In this document: in pieces, positions 32,492-41,248 of the stretch
Numbering within the stretch: position 1 is the first letter of the stretch
Layout: every line of letters begins with the position of its first letter
Assembly (NCBI RefSeq): GCF_000499785.1
Contig: NZ_HG726020.1
Coordinates: 310,001 to 374,000, forward strand
Source of the DNA: Bacteroides neonati
GTDB taxonomy: Bacteria; Bacteroidota; Bacteroidia; Bacteroidales; Bacteroidaceae
Reading direction: 5' to 3'
Length of the DNA: 64,000 nt
Notes under the pieces: model-generated
Seen by the model: only the letters and a program-made list of their open reading frames with translations
The model's database searches: none
What the model was told of the DNA's origin: nothing
Position numbers and translations under genes: made by a program

Positions 32492-35266
32492 TTATGAGTT
32501 CAGTCCCATAGCAATGCTTAGACTATCAATAATTTTAGCTTTTTCGCTATGACCATCGGTAGATAGTCGAAGTAGTGGTAAGCCTATAATTTCAAGAATA
32601 TGATTTTTCTTATTATCACGTTCCTGTTGTAACTCATTGTTGTGGAAAGAGACACCATCTACCTCGATAGCCAATATCGGGGTTTTGTCTATCTTGCTGT
32701 AAAGTAGAAAGTCGAGTCTTGCATTATGCTTTATAAAAGCAACTTCATCTTCAGACAAGAGTTCGTAATCCCGGATGAGGTCTCGTAGTTTGTACTCTCT
32801 TGCCATATCAATGGATGAGTACTGCGAATTGGGCAATAAAACCTCTTCCTGCAATAACTTGTGAGCAATAATCTCTGCCGCAGAACCTTTAATATTATTG
32901 TTTGATTCGATAAAAGTTGCAAACACTTTATTATATTCCTTGTATAACAAATCAAAAACAGAACAGATTTTGCCTTTAACAATGGTCTCTTTCGGATCAG
33001 TTGTGTAACATATATAGCGTATCATATCACCGATATTTGTTCCGTGTGGAAGTTCCATAGACTCTGGTTTTACCACAATAAACTCCTTTACGGCTCTTGA
33101 TACGGCAACATTTATCAGATTCGGATTGTCGATAAATTCATTAATCTGGTTGCGAACCGTATTGAATATGATGGTATCCTTTTCCCGACCCTGATATTTA
33201 TGTATAGTATCTGCTTCCGCTCCGGCAGGCAATCTCTCTTTTAACATATCGGCATGATCTCGATATGGAGCTATAACACCAACTTTATTATAATCATCCG
33301 AGTAGTTCTCTTTTATATATAGCTCCGTCTCATCTAATTGCCGTTGGTTGTATTTCCCTCTACCGCCCGATATGTTTGTCTCTATGATTCTGAACGGATG
33401 GTTGTCGCCATTTGTCATTATGACAAGATTATTGTTGTAATACTTCTTGTTGCAGAAACCAATGATTGTAGGGTGGCATCTGTAATGCTCTTTCAGCAAA
33501 ACAGACTTTATATTATCCCCATAGAGGCATTTAAGCGAATTTAGAATGTTTTGCTCAACATAGTCATACGCAGGTGCAATGTGATGTGTTTTCTTCAACT
33601 GTTCTGCTATCTCTTTACTCTTTGGGTCTATAATATGAGATAACTGCATACTATCTCCAACAATAACCACATTCCGACAACAAGAGAAACAAACAGCAGA
33701 TTTGATAATATCAACTTGTGATGATTCATCAATGATTAGGTAATCAAAAAGATATTCATCCCCGATACACGTTTTCAGCGATAGTGTAGAGCTTAGTATT
33801 ACGGGATAGTGTTTAACAAAATCATTAAACCTATTACGATAATCTTTTGCCGTAAACGATTCACTCTTTAGTTCTTTGTACTTCTTGAATAAAAGAGCGT
33901 TGAATATCTCTTTAGATGTATCGACAAACTGCTTTAAGTTAGAATCTTCATTATTAGAGGATAACCACTTCTCAATAGATGCTATTTCCTCCTGAAGTTT
34001 ATCAATATACAACTCGTAGAATTTATGATTGAGATAGACATTAAACTCCTCCCTATAAGTGTGAATTGTACTCATATCAAAAAGACCGTATTGCAGTACA
34101 AATCGCAATTTGTCTATGATTGGTAACTTCTTTGTGAGGCCTATACCGGATAGCTTATCCTTTAACTTTAACGCCTTATGACAACTCCATTTACGATAAA
34201 ACTTTTTATCAAGCTCTACTTTTAGACTTTCAGATATTGGCTGCTCAGATTTAATATGACTAAATTCTAACTCTGTGTCCGATAGCTGCGTCTTTAGGGT
34301 TGCTAACTTATTTCTATATTGAAAGCACTGTGTGAGAATGGAGTCTAAATTCTTAACCACACTTTTAGCCTCTATTAATCTCTCTTGGGGCAGCTCAAAC
34401 GTTTCATCAATTCCCTGTGTTTTGAGATTGTCGAAAAATGTTTGTATGTTTTCGTTATTCCCAAGCGATGCCACAACCATCCCATAGCCATACTTTTGTA
34501 GCTTCTCTCGCACATTAAATACCGCCGAGTTGTTATTTGAAACAATAGCCACTGTTTTGTTCTGAACGATCAGATTGGCGATGATATTTAATATTGTCTG
34601 CGTTTTTCCGGTTCCCGGAGGACCTTCGACAATGGTTATACCATTGGCAAAAGCGGTCTCGACAGCTAATTTCTGGCTTTCATTGCATCCAAATGGATAT
34701 ATGAGGGTATCTGCTAACCGATTTCGTAAGGGATTGGTTGCATCAAGATAGTTAGATAAGGCAGATCTTGGTTCCGAAACATCAATTTTGTCCAGAGCTT
34801 TGAGCAGCATATCAGAGCTTATCTGACTTACATTTTTATTCTCGGGTTCATCAGATGGGATGTCGAATGAGATTTCGCCTGCATTCGTCAATATATCCCT
34901 AAAATATTCGATAATTGATCCGGCTTGCTCAACACTCTGTTTCACATCGCATATCTCGATATTATCACTGTTCTCAACAGGGTTAGAGCTTGTGTCGGTA
35001 TCCCTGAAAATTAAATAACTGCCGTAATAATCTACTATATTATATCTCTTGTTTAGCTTGCCATTTTCATAGATCCGAACATTTTCTCGTGTTGATGTAT
35101 ATGGATAATATTTTACTTTGTCAGCACCATAATTATAGCTTCTGCCATTATTAAATGTGATTTTATACCCGTTGCCATTACGAACAACGGATGAAACATC
35201 GCTTTTGTATTCAAACTTCTGGGATGTTTTATTTTTTAAATATACTATGAACGGATGCTCCATCAA
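32492..35266 (-). CDS. UPF1-like SF1 helicase with C-terminal DUF2726-like nuclease
   Basis: A 924-residue protein. The N-terminal about 130 residues are beta-rich with no known family. Helicase core: Walker A GPPGTGKT near residues 215-222, motif II DESSQ near 510, motif III VIVGDSMQLSHI near 530, and late motifs KEHYRCH, TIHKYQGREKDTIIF and NVAVSRA. This order is that of UPF1/Dna2-type superfamily 1 helicases. From about residue 830 a nuclease-like domain follows (ARLDFLLYSK, then ILAIEVDGVSFHN), resembling DUF2726 with a PD-(D/E)xK-type LDFLL...EVDG core. Helicase-nuclease fusions of this kind are common in phage-defence loci. A defence role is inference from domain layout and ICE cargo context. 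Confidence 0.8.
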   Translation of the reverse strand: MMEHPFIVYLKNKTSQKFEYKSDVSSVVRNGNGYKITFNNGRSYNYGADKVKYYPYTSTRENVRIYENGKLNKRYNIVDYYGSYLIFRDTDTSSNPVENSDNIEICDVKQSVEQAGSIIEYFRDILTNAGEISFDIPSDEPENKNVSQISSDMLLKALDKIDVSEPRSALSNYLDATNPLRNRLADTLIYPFGCNESQKLAVETAFANGITIVEGPPGTGKTQTILNIIANLIVQNKTVAIVSNNNSAVFNVREKLQKYGYGMVVASLGNNENIQTFFDNLKTQGIDETFELPQERLIEAKSVVKNLDSILTQCFQYRNKLATLKTQLSDTELEFSHIKSEQPISESLKVELDKKFYRKWSCHKALKLKDKLSGIGLTKKLPIIDKLRFVLQYGLFDMSTIHTYREEFNVYLNHKFYELYIDKLQEEIASIEKWLSSNNEDSNLKQFVDTSKEIFNALLFKKYKELKSESFTAKDYRNRFNDFVKHYPVILSSTLSLKTCIGDEYLFDYLIIDESSQVDIIKSAVCFSCCRNVVIVGDSMQLSHIIDPKSKEIAEQLKKTHHIAPAYDYVEQNILNSLKCLYGDNIKSVLLKEHYRCHPTIIGFCNKKYYNNNLVIMTNGDNHPFRIIETNISGGRGKYNQRQLDETELYIKENYSDDYNKVGVIAPYRDHADMLKERLPAGAEADTIHKYQGREKDTIIFNTVRNQINEFIDNPNLINVAVSRAVKEFIVVKPESMELPHGTNIGDMIRYICYTTDPKETIVKGKICSVFDLLYKEYNKVFATFIESNNNIKGSAAEIIAHKLLQEEVLLPNSQYSSIDMAREYKLRDLIRDYELLSEDEVAFIKHNARLDFLLYSKIDKTPILAIEVDGVSFHNNELQQERDNKKNHILEIIGLPLLRLSTDGHSEKAKIIDSLSIAMGLNS

Positions 35267-35362
35267 CCTCTATCATTATAAGCGAAACACATATATATCG
35301 GCAAAATTACTAAATTAAGCCTTAAGTTGGTTATTATATGTGTGATATGTGATAGTAAAAGC

Positions 35363-35387
35363 AATGCCACCTCAAAAGGGTGGCATT
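35363..35387 (-). terminator. Terminator after the RhuM-like gene
   Basis: AATGCCACC (35363-35371) and GGTGGCATT (35379-35387) are exact arms around a 7-nt loop. On the minus strand they are followed by GCTTTTACT. The hairpin starts 6 bp after the RhuM-like gene's stop and probably ends that transcript. Confidence 0.7.
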
Positions 35388-35392
35388 ACCAA

Positions 35393-35797
35393 TCAGTTGA
35401 AAAGAGAGTTCTTCCCAATCTGAATTACGATTGGATTCTGGCGACTTTCTACAATCGGACGCTTAGCCTGTTCTCGCATCCATTGTCGGAATAGGTGGCA
35501 ATTACCACCCTTCATCTTAAACGCAAGTAGGATAATAATATCCAAATTGAATAGAGTACGGCTTACGCTTTCACCACTCGCTGTTTTAACGTAGTAATAT
35601 TGACTATTTGCTGTGACAAATGCCTCATCCTCTTTATAAAGGCTTTGTAAATTCATAGTCACGGCAGATATATATACGCCAAACATATCTGCTATTTGAT
35701 TTTTACTTAACCATACCGTGCCATTTTCTAATTCGATGTGTACCGAAACAGCTTTTGTTTCGAGATCGTAATCCATTGTCATTTTTCCTGTTTTCAT
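35393..35797 (-). CDS. RhuM-like protein, short
   Basis: A 134-residue protein. GTVWLSKNQIADMFGVYISA resembles the N-terminal winged-helix-like part of RhuM/KilA-type proteins (VWLtq..mAeLF), and RTLFNLDIIILLAFKMKGGN with FRQWMREQAK resembles the following RhuM segment. Full RhuM proteins are about 330 residues, so this is a short or truncated relative. The gene sits 15 bp after the ORF6N gene on the same strand. These proteins are linked to phage/mobile-element antirepressors, with no proven function here. Confidence 0.6.
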   Translation of the reverse strand: MKTGKMTMDYDLETKAVSVHIELENGTVWLSKNQIADMFGVYISAVTMNLQSLYKEDEAFVTANSQYYYVKTASGESVSRTLFNLDIIILLAFKMKGGNCHLFRQWMREQAKRPIVESRQNPIVIQIGKNSLFN

Positions 35798-35812
35798 GAT
35801 TCTTTAATTTTA

Positions 35813-36346
35813 TTATTTGGGACTTTTTTTGATTGTATGTTTTACTTTTAGTACCGACAGATTAAATTCAATCGTGGTTTCGGTTCCCACTGTTTGAAAA
35901 TCGTCGCTCAGAATATCAGAGATTAGTTCGCCACTTTTACGCATCATCGACTTTTGCCCCTCTTTGTCGGATTGCTCCGAAAGTTGGGCGATGGTGTGAG
36001 ACAGTTCTCTGACCTTTGCAAAGGTTTCAATGATAGCGATAGTTGCCTCGGTTGCTGCCGGGCTTTTCAATATAGTAGCCAACATATAGAGCCCTTTTTC
36101 TGAAAACCCTTTCGGGGCTACACGGGTCTTGCTTAGTTTTGCGGACGAAATTTTCGACCGCAAAATTGCCAAATCATCATCCGTCAGATAGATGATATAC
36201 CCATCGGGGAATTTATCGAGATTGTTTTTTACCGCTTCATTGATGCGTTTTGTCTCCACACCGTACAATTCGGCAATGTCACTATCGAGAATTATTTGCT
36301 TTTCTCGAATAGTGATGATTTTATTTTGAATTACTTGTAAGTCCAT
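35813..36346 (-). CDS. ORF6N-domain protein
   Basis: A 177-residue protein. The N-terminal about 90 residues match ORF6N, a DNA-binding domain of phage antirepressors (IITIREKQIILDSDIAELYG, VETKRINEAVKNNLDKFP, and FSEKGLYMLATILKSPAA). The C-terminal half is helical, perhaps for dimerisation. It lies between integrase and RhuM-like genes on the same strand and may regulate element genes; the target is unknown. Confidence 0.82.
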   Translation of the reverse strand: MDLQVIQNKIITIREKQIILDSDIAELYGVETKRINEAVKNNLDKFPDGYIIYLTDDDLAILRSKISSAKLSKTRVAPKGFSEKGLYMLATILKSPAATEATIAIIETFAKVRELSHTIAQLSEQSDKEGQKSMMRKSGELISDILSDDFQTVGTETTIEFNLSVLKVKHTIKKSPK

Positions 36347-36380
36347 ATCATACTCATTATTAAATTAATACCACCAAATT

Positions 36381-36421
36381 CGTTACCTAAATCGTTACCT
36401 GTTTTGCAAAAATCGTTACCT
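36381..36421. repeat. Three direct CGTTACCT repeats after the integrase gene
   Basis: CGTTACCT occurs at 36381-36388, 36393-36400 and 36414-36421. The middle copy sits in a 17-bp sequence, AAATCGTTACCTGTTTT (36389-36405), repeated exactly at 37780-37796 on the other side of the integrase gene. These are candidate integrase or excisionase binding sites. Confidence 0.65.
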
Positions 36422-37682
36422 ATTCGTTAGCAACTGCAAGAGCCCGTTTGACGTTGGTCTCCTTGTAGATATTTTCTATACCTTTAAACTTATCGGATAA
36501 ACCTTCCATGTCATTGCTAATCTTGCTGTTAGTGATTCGAGCGTAAATTTGGGTGGTCTCAATATTGGTATGTCCAAGCATTTTTGAGACAGTTTCAATG
36601 GGAACGCCTTTCGCAAGAGTGGTGGTTGTAGCGAACGTATGACGAGCGAGATGAAAAGTCAAATTCTTCTCAATTCCACATACATCGGCTATCTCTTTTA
36701 GGTAAGAATTAAGCTTTTGATTACTTATGACTGGCAATAACATACCATTAGGTAGCTTTCCTTTGTATTTCTCTAAAATCATCTGTGGTATCTTCAGAAC
36801 TGGCACATTTACAGTAGTATCCGTTTTTTGACGTTTGGTCATAATCCAAAGATTACCATCAAAAGAAGTGCGTATATTGTCCTGCGTAAGGTTCTTAACA
36901 TCAATGTACGCAAGACCGCAGAAACATGAAAACAGAAATACATCTCTCACTTGGTCAAGTCTTTCGGATACCAATTTCTTTTTAAGGATGGTTGCTATTT
37001 CGGCTTCCGTCAAATATCCTCTATCTACTTTCTTCAGGCGGATTTTGTAGGTTGCGAACGGATCGCCCACAAGGATACCATTGTTACGTGCGATGAGAAC
37101 GATGCGTTTGAAGAACTGCATAAACTTAGCAGTGGTGTTAGCACTACATTTACAGGCAGTCATTAGATATACCTCAAAGTCATTGATAAACATTGGAGTA
37201 ATTTCATTCATTGAAATATCGGAGATACGATATTTATACTGAATGAAGTCGGAAAGATGCTTTCGGGTAACTTCGTATTTTTGGAAAGTAGCAGGCGATT
37301 TGGAGATGCCTACCAGTGCTTTAACATCCTCATTATGTTTGGCAAACATATCCAATAAGGTTTCTCCTGTTTGTCCGTGTCCCAAGAACTCGTTCTTAAC
37401 TTTCTCTGCTGTAACGTAGTTATCACGACGTTGAATGTCATGGTAGATGGTGTGGAGGGAGGATTTTATTTCATCCAGCAAGCTATTGATTTGCACAATG
37501 GCTGCCGAGCGACCAATGGCACGGCAAGATTTAACGCTCCAATCTTTGGGGAGAATACTTTGTTTGGTACTAAATTGGCAAACCTTTCCATCAACGGTAA
37601 TTCTTGCCATAATCATAACTTCTCCGTTTCTCTTTTCAGCTCCTTTTTTCAGGTAATAAAGGACTTTAAATGTACTCTTCAT
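36420..37682 (-). CDS. int: Tyrosine recombinase/integrase of the ICE
   Basis: A 420-residue phage-type integrase, probably cutting and rejoining the element at its attachment sites. The N-terminal about 100 residues are the arm-binding domain, followed by a SAM-like core-binding domain (about 110-215). The catalytic domain shows R in QVRDVFLFSCFCGLAY, HLARHTFATTTTLAKGVPIE (HxxR), GHTNIETTQIYARI (H/W box and Y nucleophile). This is the family of Bacteroidales ICE and transposon integrases. A -7 box lies 20 bp upstream of its start, and CGTTACCT sites flank both ends. A tRNA-Ser gene begins 273 bp beyond its start. Confidence 0.92.
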   Translation of the reverse strand: MKSTFKVLYYLKKGAEKRNGEVMIMARITVDGKVCQFSTKQSILPKDWSVKSCRAIGRSAAIVQINSLLDEIKSSLHTIYHDIQRRDNYVTAEKVKNEFLGHGQTGETLLDMFAKHNEDVKALVGISKSPATFQKYEVTRKHLSDFIQYKYRISDISMNEITPMFINDFEVYLMTACKCSANTTAKFMQFFKRIVLIARNNGILVGDPFATYKIRLKKVDRGYLTEAEIATILKKKLVSERLDQVRDVFLFSCFCGLAYIDVKNLTQDNIRTSFDGNLWIMTKRQKTDTTVNVPVLKIPQMILEKYKGKLPNGMLLPVISNQKLNSYLKEIADVCGIEKNLTFHLARHTFATTTTLAKGVPIETVSKMLGHTNIETTQIYARITNSKISNDMEGLSDKFKGIENIYKETNVKRALAVANE

Positions 37683-37701
37683 AATCTCATTTTTTTAATT
37701 G

Positions 37702-37709
37702 CAAAGTTA
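37702..37709 (-). promoter_or_regulatory. -7 box of the integrase promoter
   Basis: CAAAGTTA on the plus strand reads TAACTTTG on the minus strand, an exact -7 box, 20 bp upstream of the integrase start codon. No good -33 box was seen at the correct distance. Confidence 0.45.
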
Positions 37710-37779
37710 ATACTAATGCGTTGTTTATGAGATATATGCAGGGTGGACAAATTGGGACTTTGAGAGGTCAAATTTGGAC

Positions 37780-37822
37780 AAATCGTTACCTGTTTTCAGA
37801 AAAGTGGAATAGGTAACGATTT
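37780..37822. repeat. Inverted AAATCGTTACCT arms near the ICE right end
   Basis: AAATCGTTACCT (37780-37791) and AGGTAACGATTT (37811-37822) are exact 12-bp inverted arms with a 19-bp spacer. The first arm is part of a 17-bp copy of a sequence found after the integrase gene (36389-36405). Together these make five CGTTACCT motifs around int. Confidence 0.65.
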
Positions 37823-37886
37823 AGGCACAAAACTATGTCTTTTGGCGTCCAATTCCTGTCCTTTAGTGTGGACTTATTAGAAACAA

Positions 37887-37919
37887 AAAATCCCACAAAC
37901 TGTTGGTTTGTAGGATTTT
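37887..37919 (-). terminator. Terminator after tRNA-Ser
   Basis: AAAATCCCACAAAC (37887-37900) pairs with GTTTGTAGGATTTT (37906-37919) with one mismatch and a 5-nt loop, and a T-run follows on the minus strand. It lies 36 bp beyond the tRNA 3' end. Confidence 0.75.
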
Positions 37920-37954
37920 GTCTGATGTTTGTCTGGTTTTGTCCAGACCTTTCA

Positions 37955-38040
<86 letters not shown>

Positions 38041-38081
38041 AAAACATCTCTGTTTAGAAGTGCTTTTCGTTAAAAGCGGTG

Positions 38082-38097
38082 CAAAGGTACAAAGATA
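38082..38097 (-). promoter_or_regulatory. tRNA-Ser promoter -7 region
   Basis: On the minus strand TATCTTTG (plus 38090-38097) and TACCTTTG (plus 38082-38089) lie end to end, both matching TAnnTTTG, about 42 to 50 bp before the tRNA 5' end. Confidence 0.55.
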
Positions 38098-38226
38098 TTT
38101 TAATTAAGCAAGCACTTGAAAGAAAAAAACAAAAATAAATTAAGATTAGACTCACCATAAGTAGGTATTTTATGCTCTTAAACATTAAATTGAGAATATT
38201 TATACCCATAATACAAAAAAAGGATG

Positions 38227-38234
38227 TAACTTTG
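38227..38234 (+). promoter_or_regulatory. -7 box before pflB
   Basis: TAACTTTG at 38227-38234 is an exact -7 box, 48 bp before the pflB start codon. A clear -33 box was not found. Confidence 0.45.
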
Positions 38235-38282
38235 CGTGCTCTAAAGAAAAACAGGATAAACAACCACTAAAATGAATATTTT

Positions 38283-40511
38283 ATGGAATTAAATAAGACC
38301 TTTAATGACGGCCTTTGGAGCAAAGAAATCAATGTAAGAGATTTCGTAAGCAAAAACATCACTCCGTATGAGGGTGATGCTACTTTTCTACAAGGACCTA
38401 CTGAACGTACAAAAGCAGTATGGAACTGCTGCCTCAAAGCCATTGAGGAAGAAAGAAACAACAACGGTATACGTGCGCTTGATAACAAGACTGTATCGAC
38501 CATTACTTCGCATAAGGCAGGATATATTGACCGAGACAATGAGCTTATCGTTGGCTTACAAACAGACGAGCTACTAAAACGCGCAATCAAGCCTTTTGGG
38601 GGTATCAACGTTGTAGCTCGTGCTTGTCAGGAGAACGGAATGGAAGTAGACCCAAGAGTCAAAGAAATCTTCACCACTTATCGTAAAACTCACAATGACG
38701 GAGTATTTGACGTGTATACAGAAGAAATACGCTCCTTCCGGTCACTGGGTTTCCTAACCGGACTACCGGACAACTATGCACGCGGCCGTATCATTGGTGA
38801 CTACAGACGATTGGCTCTCTACGGAATAGATCGTCTCATCAAAGCCAAACAGGATGATTTACATACGCTGACAGGTCCTATGACCGAAGCACGCATTCGT
38901 CTTCGCGAAGAAGTCGCCGAACAGATTAAGGCACTTAAGGATATGAAAGTTATGGGCGAATACTATGGTCTGGATCTCAGTCGTCCGGCATATACAGCCC
39001 AAGAAGCTATCCAGTGGGTGTATATGGCTTATCTGTCTGCTGTAAAAGAGCAAGACGGCGCCGCCATGTCACTGGGAAATGTATCGTCCTTTCTTGATAT
39101 CTATTTGGAATATGAACTTCAACAAGGTAGTATCACCGAAACCTTCGCACAAGAATTAATTGACCAATTTGTCATCAAATTGCGTATGGTACGCCATCTT
39201 CGCATGCAGTCATACAATGACATCTTTGCCGGAGACCCTACTTGGGTAACAGAGTCGGTAGGCGGACGCTTTAATGACGGACGAACCAAGGTAACAAAAA
39301 CATCCTTCCGTTTCTTGCAAACGCTTTATAACTTAGGTCCGTCACCCGAACCAAACATGACCGTTCTATGGAGCCCCGAACTACCTGAAGGTTTCAAAGA
39401 GTTCTGTGCTAAAGTATCTATCGACACATCATCAGTACAATATGAAAATGATGACCTCATGCGCGAAGTTCGTCAATCAGACGATTATGGTATCGCTTGC
39501 TGTGTTTCCTATCAGGAAATAGGCAAACAGATACAATTCTTTGGGGCACGTGCTAACTTGGCAAAAGCCTTGTTATTGGCTATCAACGGAGGACGGTGCG
39601 AAAACACCGGCACACTGATGATAAAAGATATACCTCTACTCACAGGTGATACACTGAGGTTCGAAGAGGTAATGATCAACTACAAGAAGGTGCTGACAGA
39701 AATTGCTCGCGTATACAATGATGCAATGAACATCATACACTATATGCATGATAAATATTACTACGAGAAAGCGCAGATGGCACTTATCGATACAGACCCG
39801 CGAATTAATTTGGCGTATGGTGTAGCAGGACTTTCGATAGCTATCGACTCGTTGTCGGCTATTAAGTTCGCCAAAGTAAAAGTTCGCCGTAACGATATCG
39901 GACTAACAGAGGGATTTGACATCGATGGTGAGTTCCCTTGCTTCGGCAATGACAATGATAAGGTAGATCATCTGGGTGTGGATCTGGTATATTACTTCAG
40001 TGAGGAACTAAAGAAATTACCTGTCTACAAAAATGCCCGCCCTACCCTTTCGCTACTAACCATTACATCCAATGTTATGTACGGAAAGAAAACCGGTGCA
40101 ACACCGGATGGACGATTGAAAGGTATTGCTTTTGCTCCGGGTGCTAACCCCATGCATGGACGCGATAAGAATGGTGCCATTGCTTCACTCAGTTCTGTTA
40201 CTAAATTACGTTATCGTGACTCTCAGGATGGTATCAGCAATACGTTTTCGATTGTTCCCAGATCATTGGGAGCTACCGCAGAAGACCGTATTGAGAATCT
40301 GGTAACCATGATGGACGGATACTTTACTAAAGGTGCACATCACCTGAACGTAAATGTTCTGAATAGAGAAATGCTTGAAGATGCCATGGAGCATCCCGAA
40401 AACTACCCGCAACTAACCATTCGTGTTTCGGGATATGCTGTAAACTTTGTAAAGTTAAGCCGGGAACATCAACTGGAAGTTATCAATCGCAGTTTTCACG
40501 AACGCATGTAA
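38283..40511 (+). CDS. pflB: Pyruvate formate-lyase (formate C-acetyltransferase)
   Basis: A 742-residue glycyl-radical enzyme that converts pyruvate and CoA to acetyl-CoA and formate in anaerobic mixed-acid fermentation. Active-site cysteines are C406-C407 in GIACCVSYQ, and the radical glycine is G717 in RVSGYAVNF near the C-terminus. The length is normal for the family. The activating enzyme gene pflA follows 11 bp downstream, so the two are one operon. The gene lies directly beyond the tRNA-Ser/ICE junction and looks like resident chromosome. Oxygen would cut the protein at the radical glycine, a known property of the family. Confidence 0.95.
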   Translation: MELNKTFNDGLWSKEINVRDFVSKNITPYEGDATFLQGPTERTKAVWNCCLKAIEEERNNNGIRALDNKTVSTITSHKAGYIDRDNELIVGLQTDELLKRAIKPFGGINVVARACQENGMEVDPRVKEIFTTYRKTHNDGVFDVYTEEIRSFRSLGFLTGLPDNYARGRIIGDYRRLALYGIDRLIKAKQDDLHTLTGPMTEARIRLREEVAEQIKALKDMKVMGEYYGLDLSRPAYTAQEAIQWVYMAYLSAVKEQDGAAMSLGNVSSFLDIYLEYELQQGSITETFAQELIDQFVIKLRMVRHLRMQSYNDIFAGDPTWVTESVGGRFNDGRTKVTKTSFRFLQTLYNLGPSPEPNMTVLWSPELPEGFKEFCAKVSIDTSSVQYENDDLMREVRQSDDYGIACCVSYQEIGKQIQFFGARANLAKALLLAINGGRCENTGTLMIKDIPLLTGDTLRFEEVMINYKKVLTEIARVYNDAMNIIHYMHDKYYYEKAQMALIDTDPRINLAYGVAGLSIAIDSLSAIKFAKVKVRRNDIGLTEGFDIDGEFPCFGNDNDKVDHLGVDLVYYFSEELKKLPVYKNARPTLSLLTITSNVMYGKKTGATPDGRLKGIAFAPGANPMHGRDKNGAIASLSSVTKLRYRDSQDGISNTFSIVPRSLGATAEDRIENLVTMMDGYFTKGAHHLNVNVLNREMLEDAMEHPENYPQLTIRVSGYAVNFVKLSREHQLEVINRSFHERM

Positions 40512-40522
40512 TAAATAAACAA

Positions 40523-41248
40523 ATGATCAACGTACACTCTTATGAGTCTATGGGAACATTCGACGGGCCGGGTCTACGGCTCGTCGTTTTTCTTCAAGGA
40601 TGTAATTTTCGCTGTCTGTACTGCGCCAATCCGGATACTATTACACCCGGCGGTGGAACGGCTACTGATGTAGAAGAAATCGTTCACATGGCAATCAATC
40701 AAAAGGCGTTCTTCGGAAAGCGTGGTGGTATCACTTTTTCGGGTGGAGAACCAACCTTACAAGCCAAAGCATTGCTCCCTCTTTTCCGCAGATTAAAGGA
40801 AGAAGGTATACACATTTGTCTGGATACAAATGGAGGGCTCTGGAATGAGGATGTAGAGGCTCTATTCAAACTTACCGACTTAGTATTGCTCGACATAAAG
40901 GAGCATAACCCGAATCGCCATCAAATATTAACCGGACGCAACAACCATCAGACCTTGCGCACTGCTGCCTGGTTAGAAGAAAACAAAAGGCCCTTTTGGA
41001 TACGTTACGTATTAGTGCCCGGATATAGTGATTTTACAGAAGACATTCATAGCCTAGGCAAAGAGTTGGGACATTATAAAATGATTCAACGAGTCGAGAT
41101 ACTCCCTTATCATCTACTTGGTGTACATAAGTATGAAGCCATGGGACAAGAGTATCAACTCAATGGGGTCAAAGAAAACACTCCCGAACAGACCGAACAA
41201 GCCGCCAAGCTATTCCGTGAATATTTTGAAACAGTGCAGGTGAATTAA
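40523..41248 (+). CDS. pflA: Pyruvate formate-lyase activating enzyme
   Basis: A 241-residue radical SAM enzyme that makes the glycyl radical of PflB. The [4Fe-4S] motif CxxxCxxC is C27, C31 and C34 (GCNFRCLYCAN). GGITFSGGEPTLQ is the SAM-binding glycine region. GTFDGPGLRLVVFLQGC is the N-terminal signature of PflA. It follows pflB by 11 bp and converges with the membrane protein gene on the minus strand, overlapping its end by 4 bp. Confidence 0.95.
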   Translation: MINVHSYESMGTFDGPGLRLVVFLQGCNFRCLYCANPDTITPGGGTATDVEEIVHMAINQKAFFGKRGGITFSGGEPTLQAKALLPLFRRLKEEGIHICLDTNGGLWNEDVEALFKLTDLVLLDIKEHNPNRHQILTGRNNHQTLRTAAWLEENKRPFWIRYVLVPGYSDFTEDIHSLGKELGHYKMIQRVEILPYHLLGVHKYEAMGQEYQLNGVKENTPEQTEQAAKLFREYFETVQVN

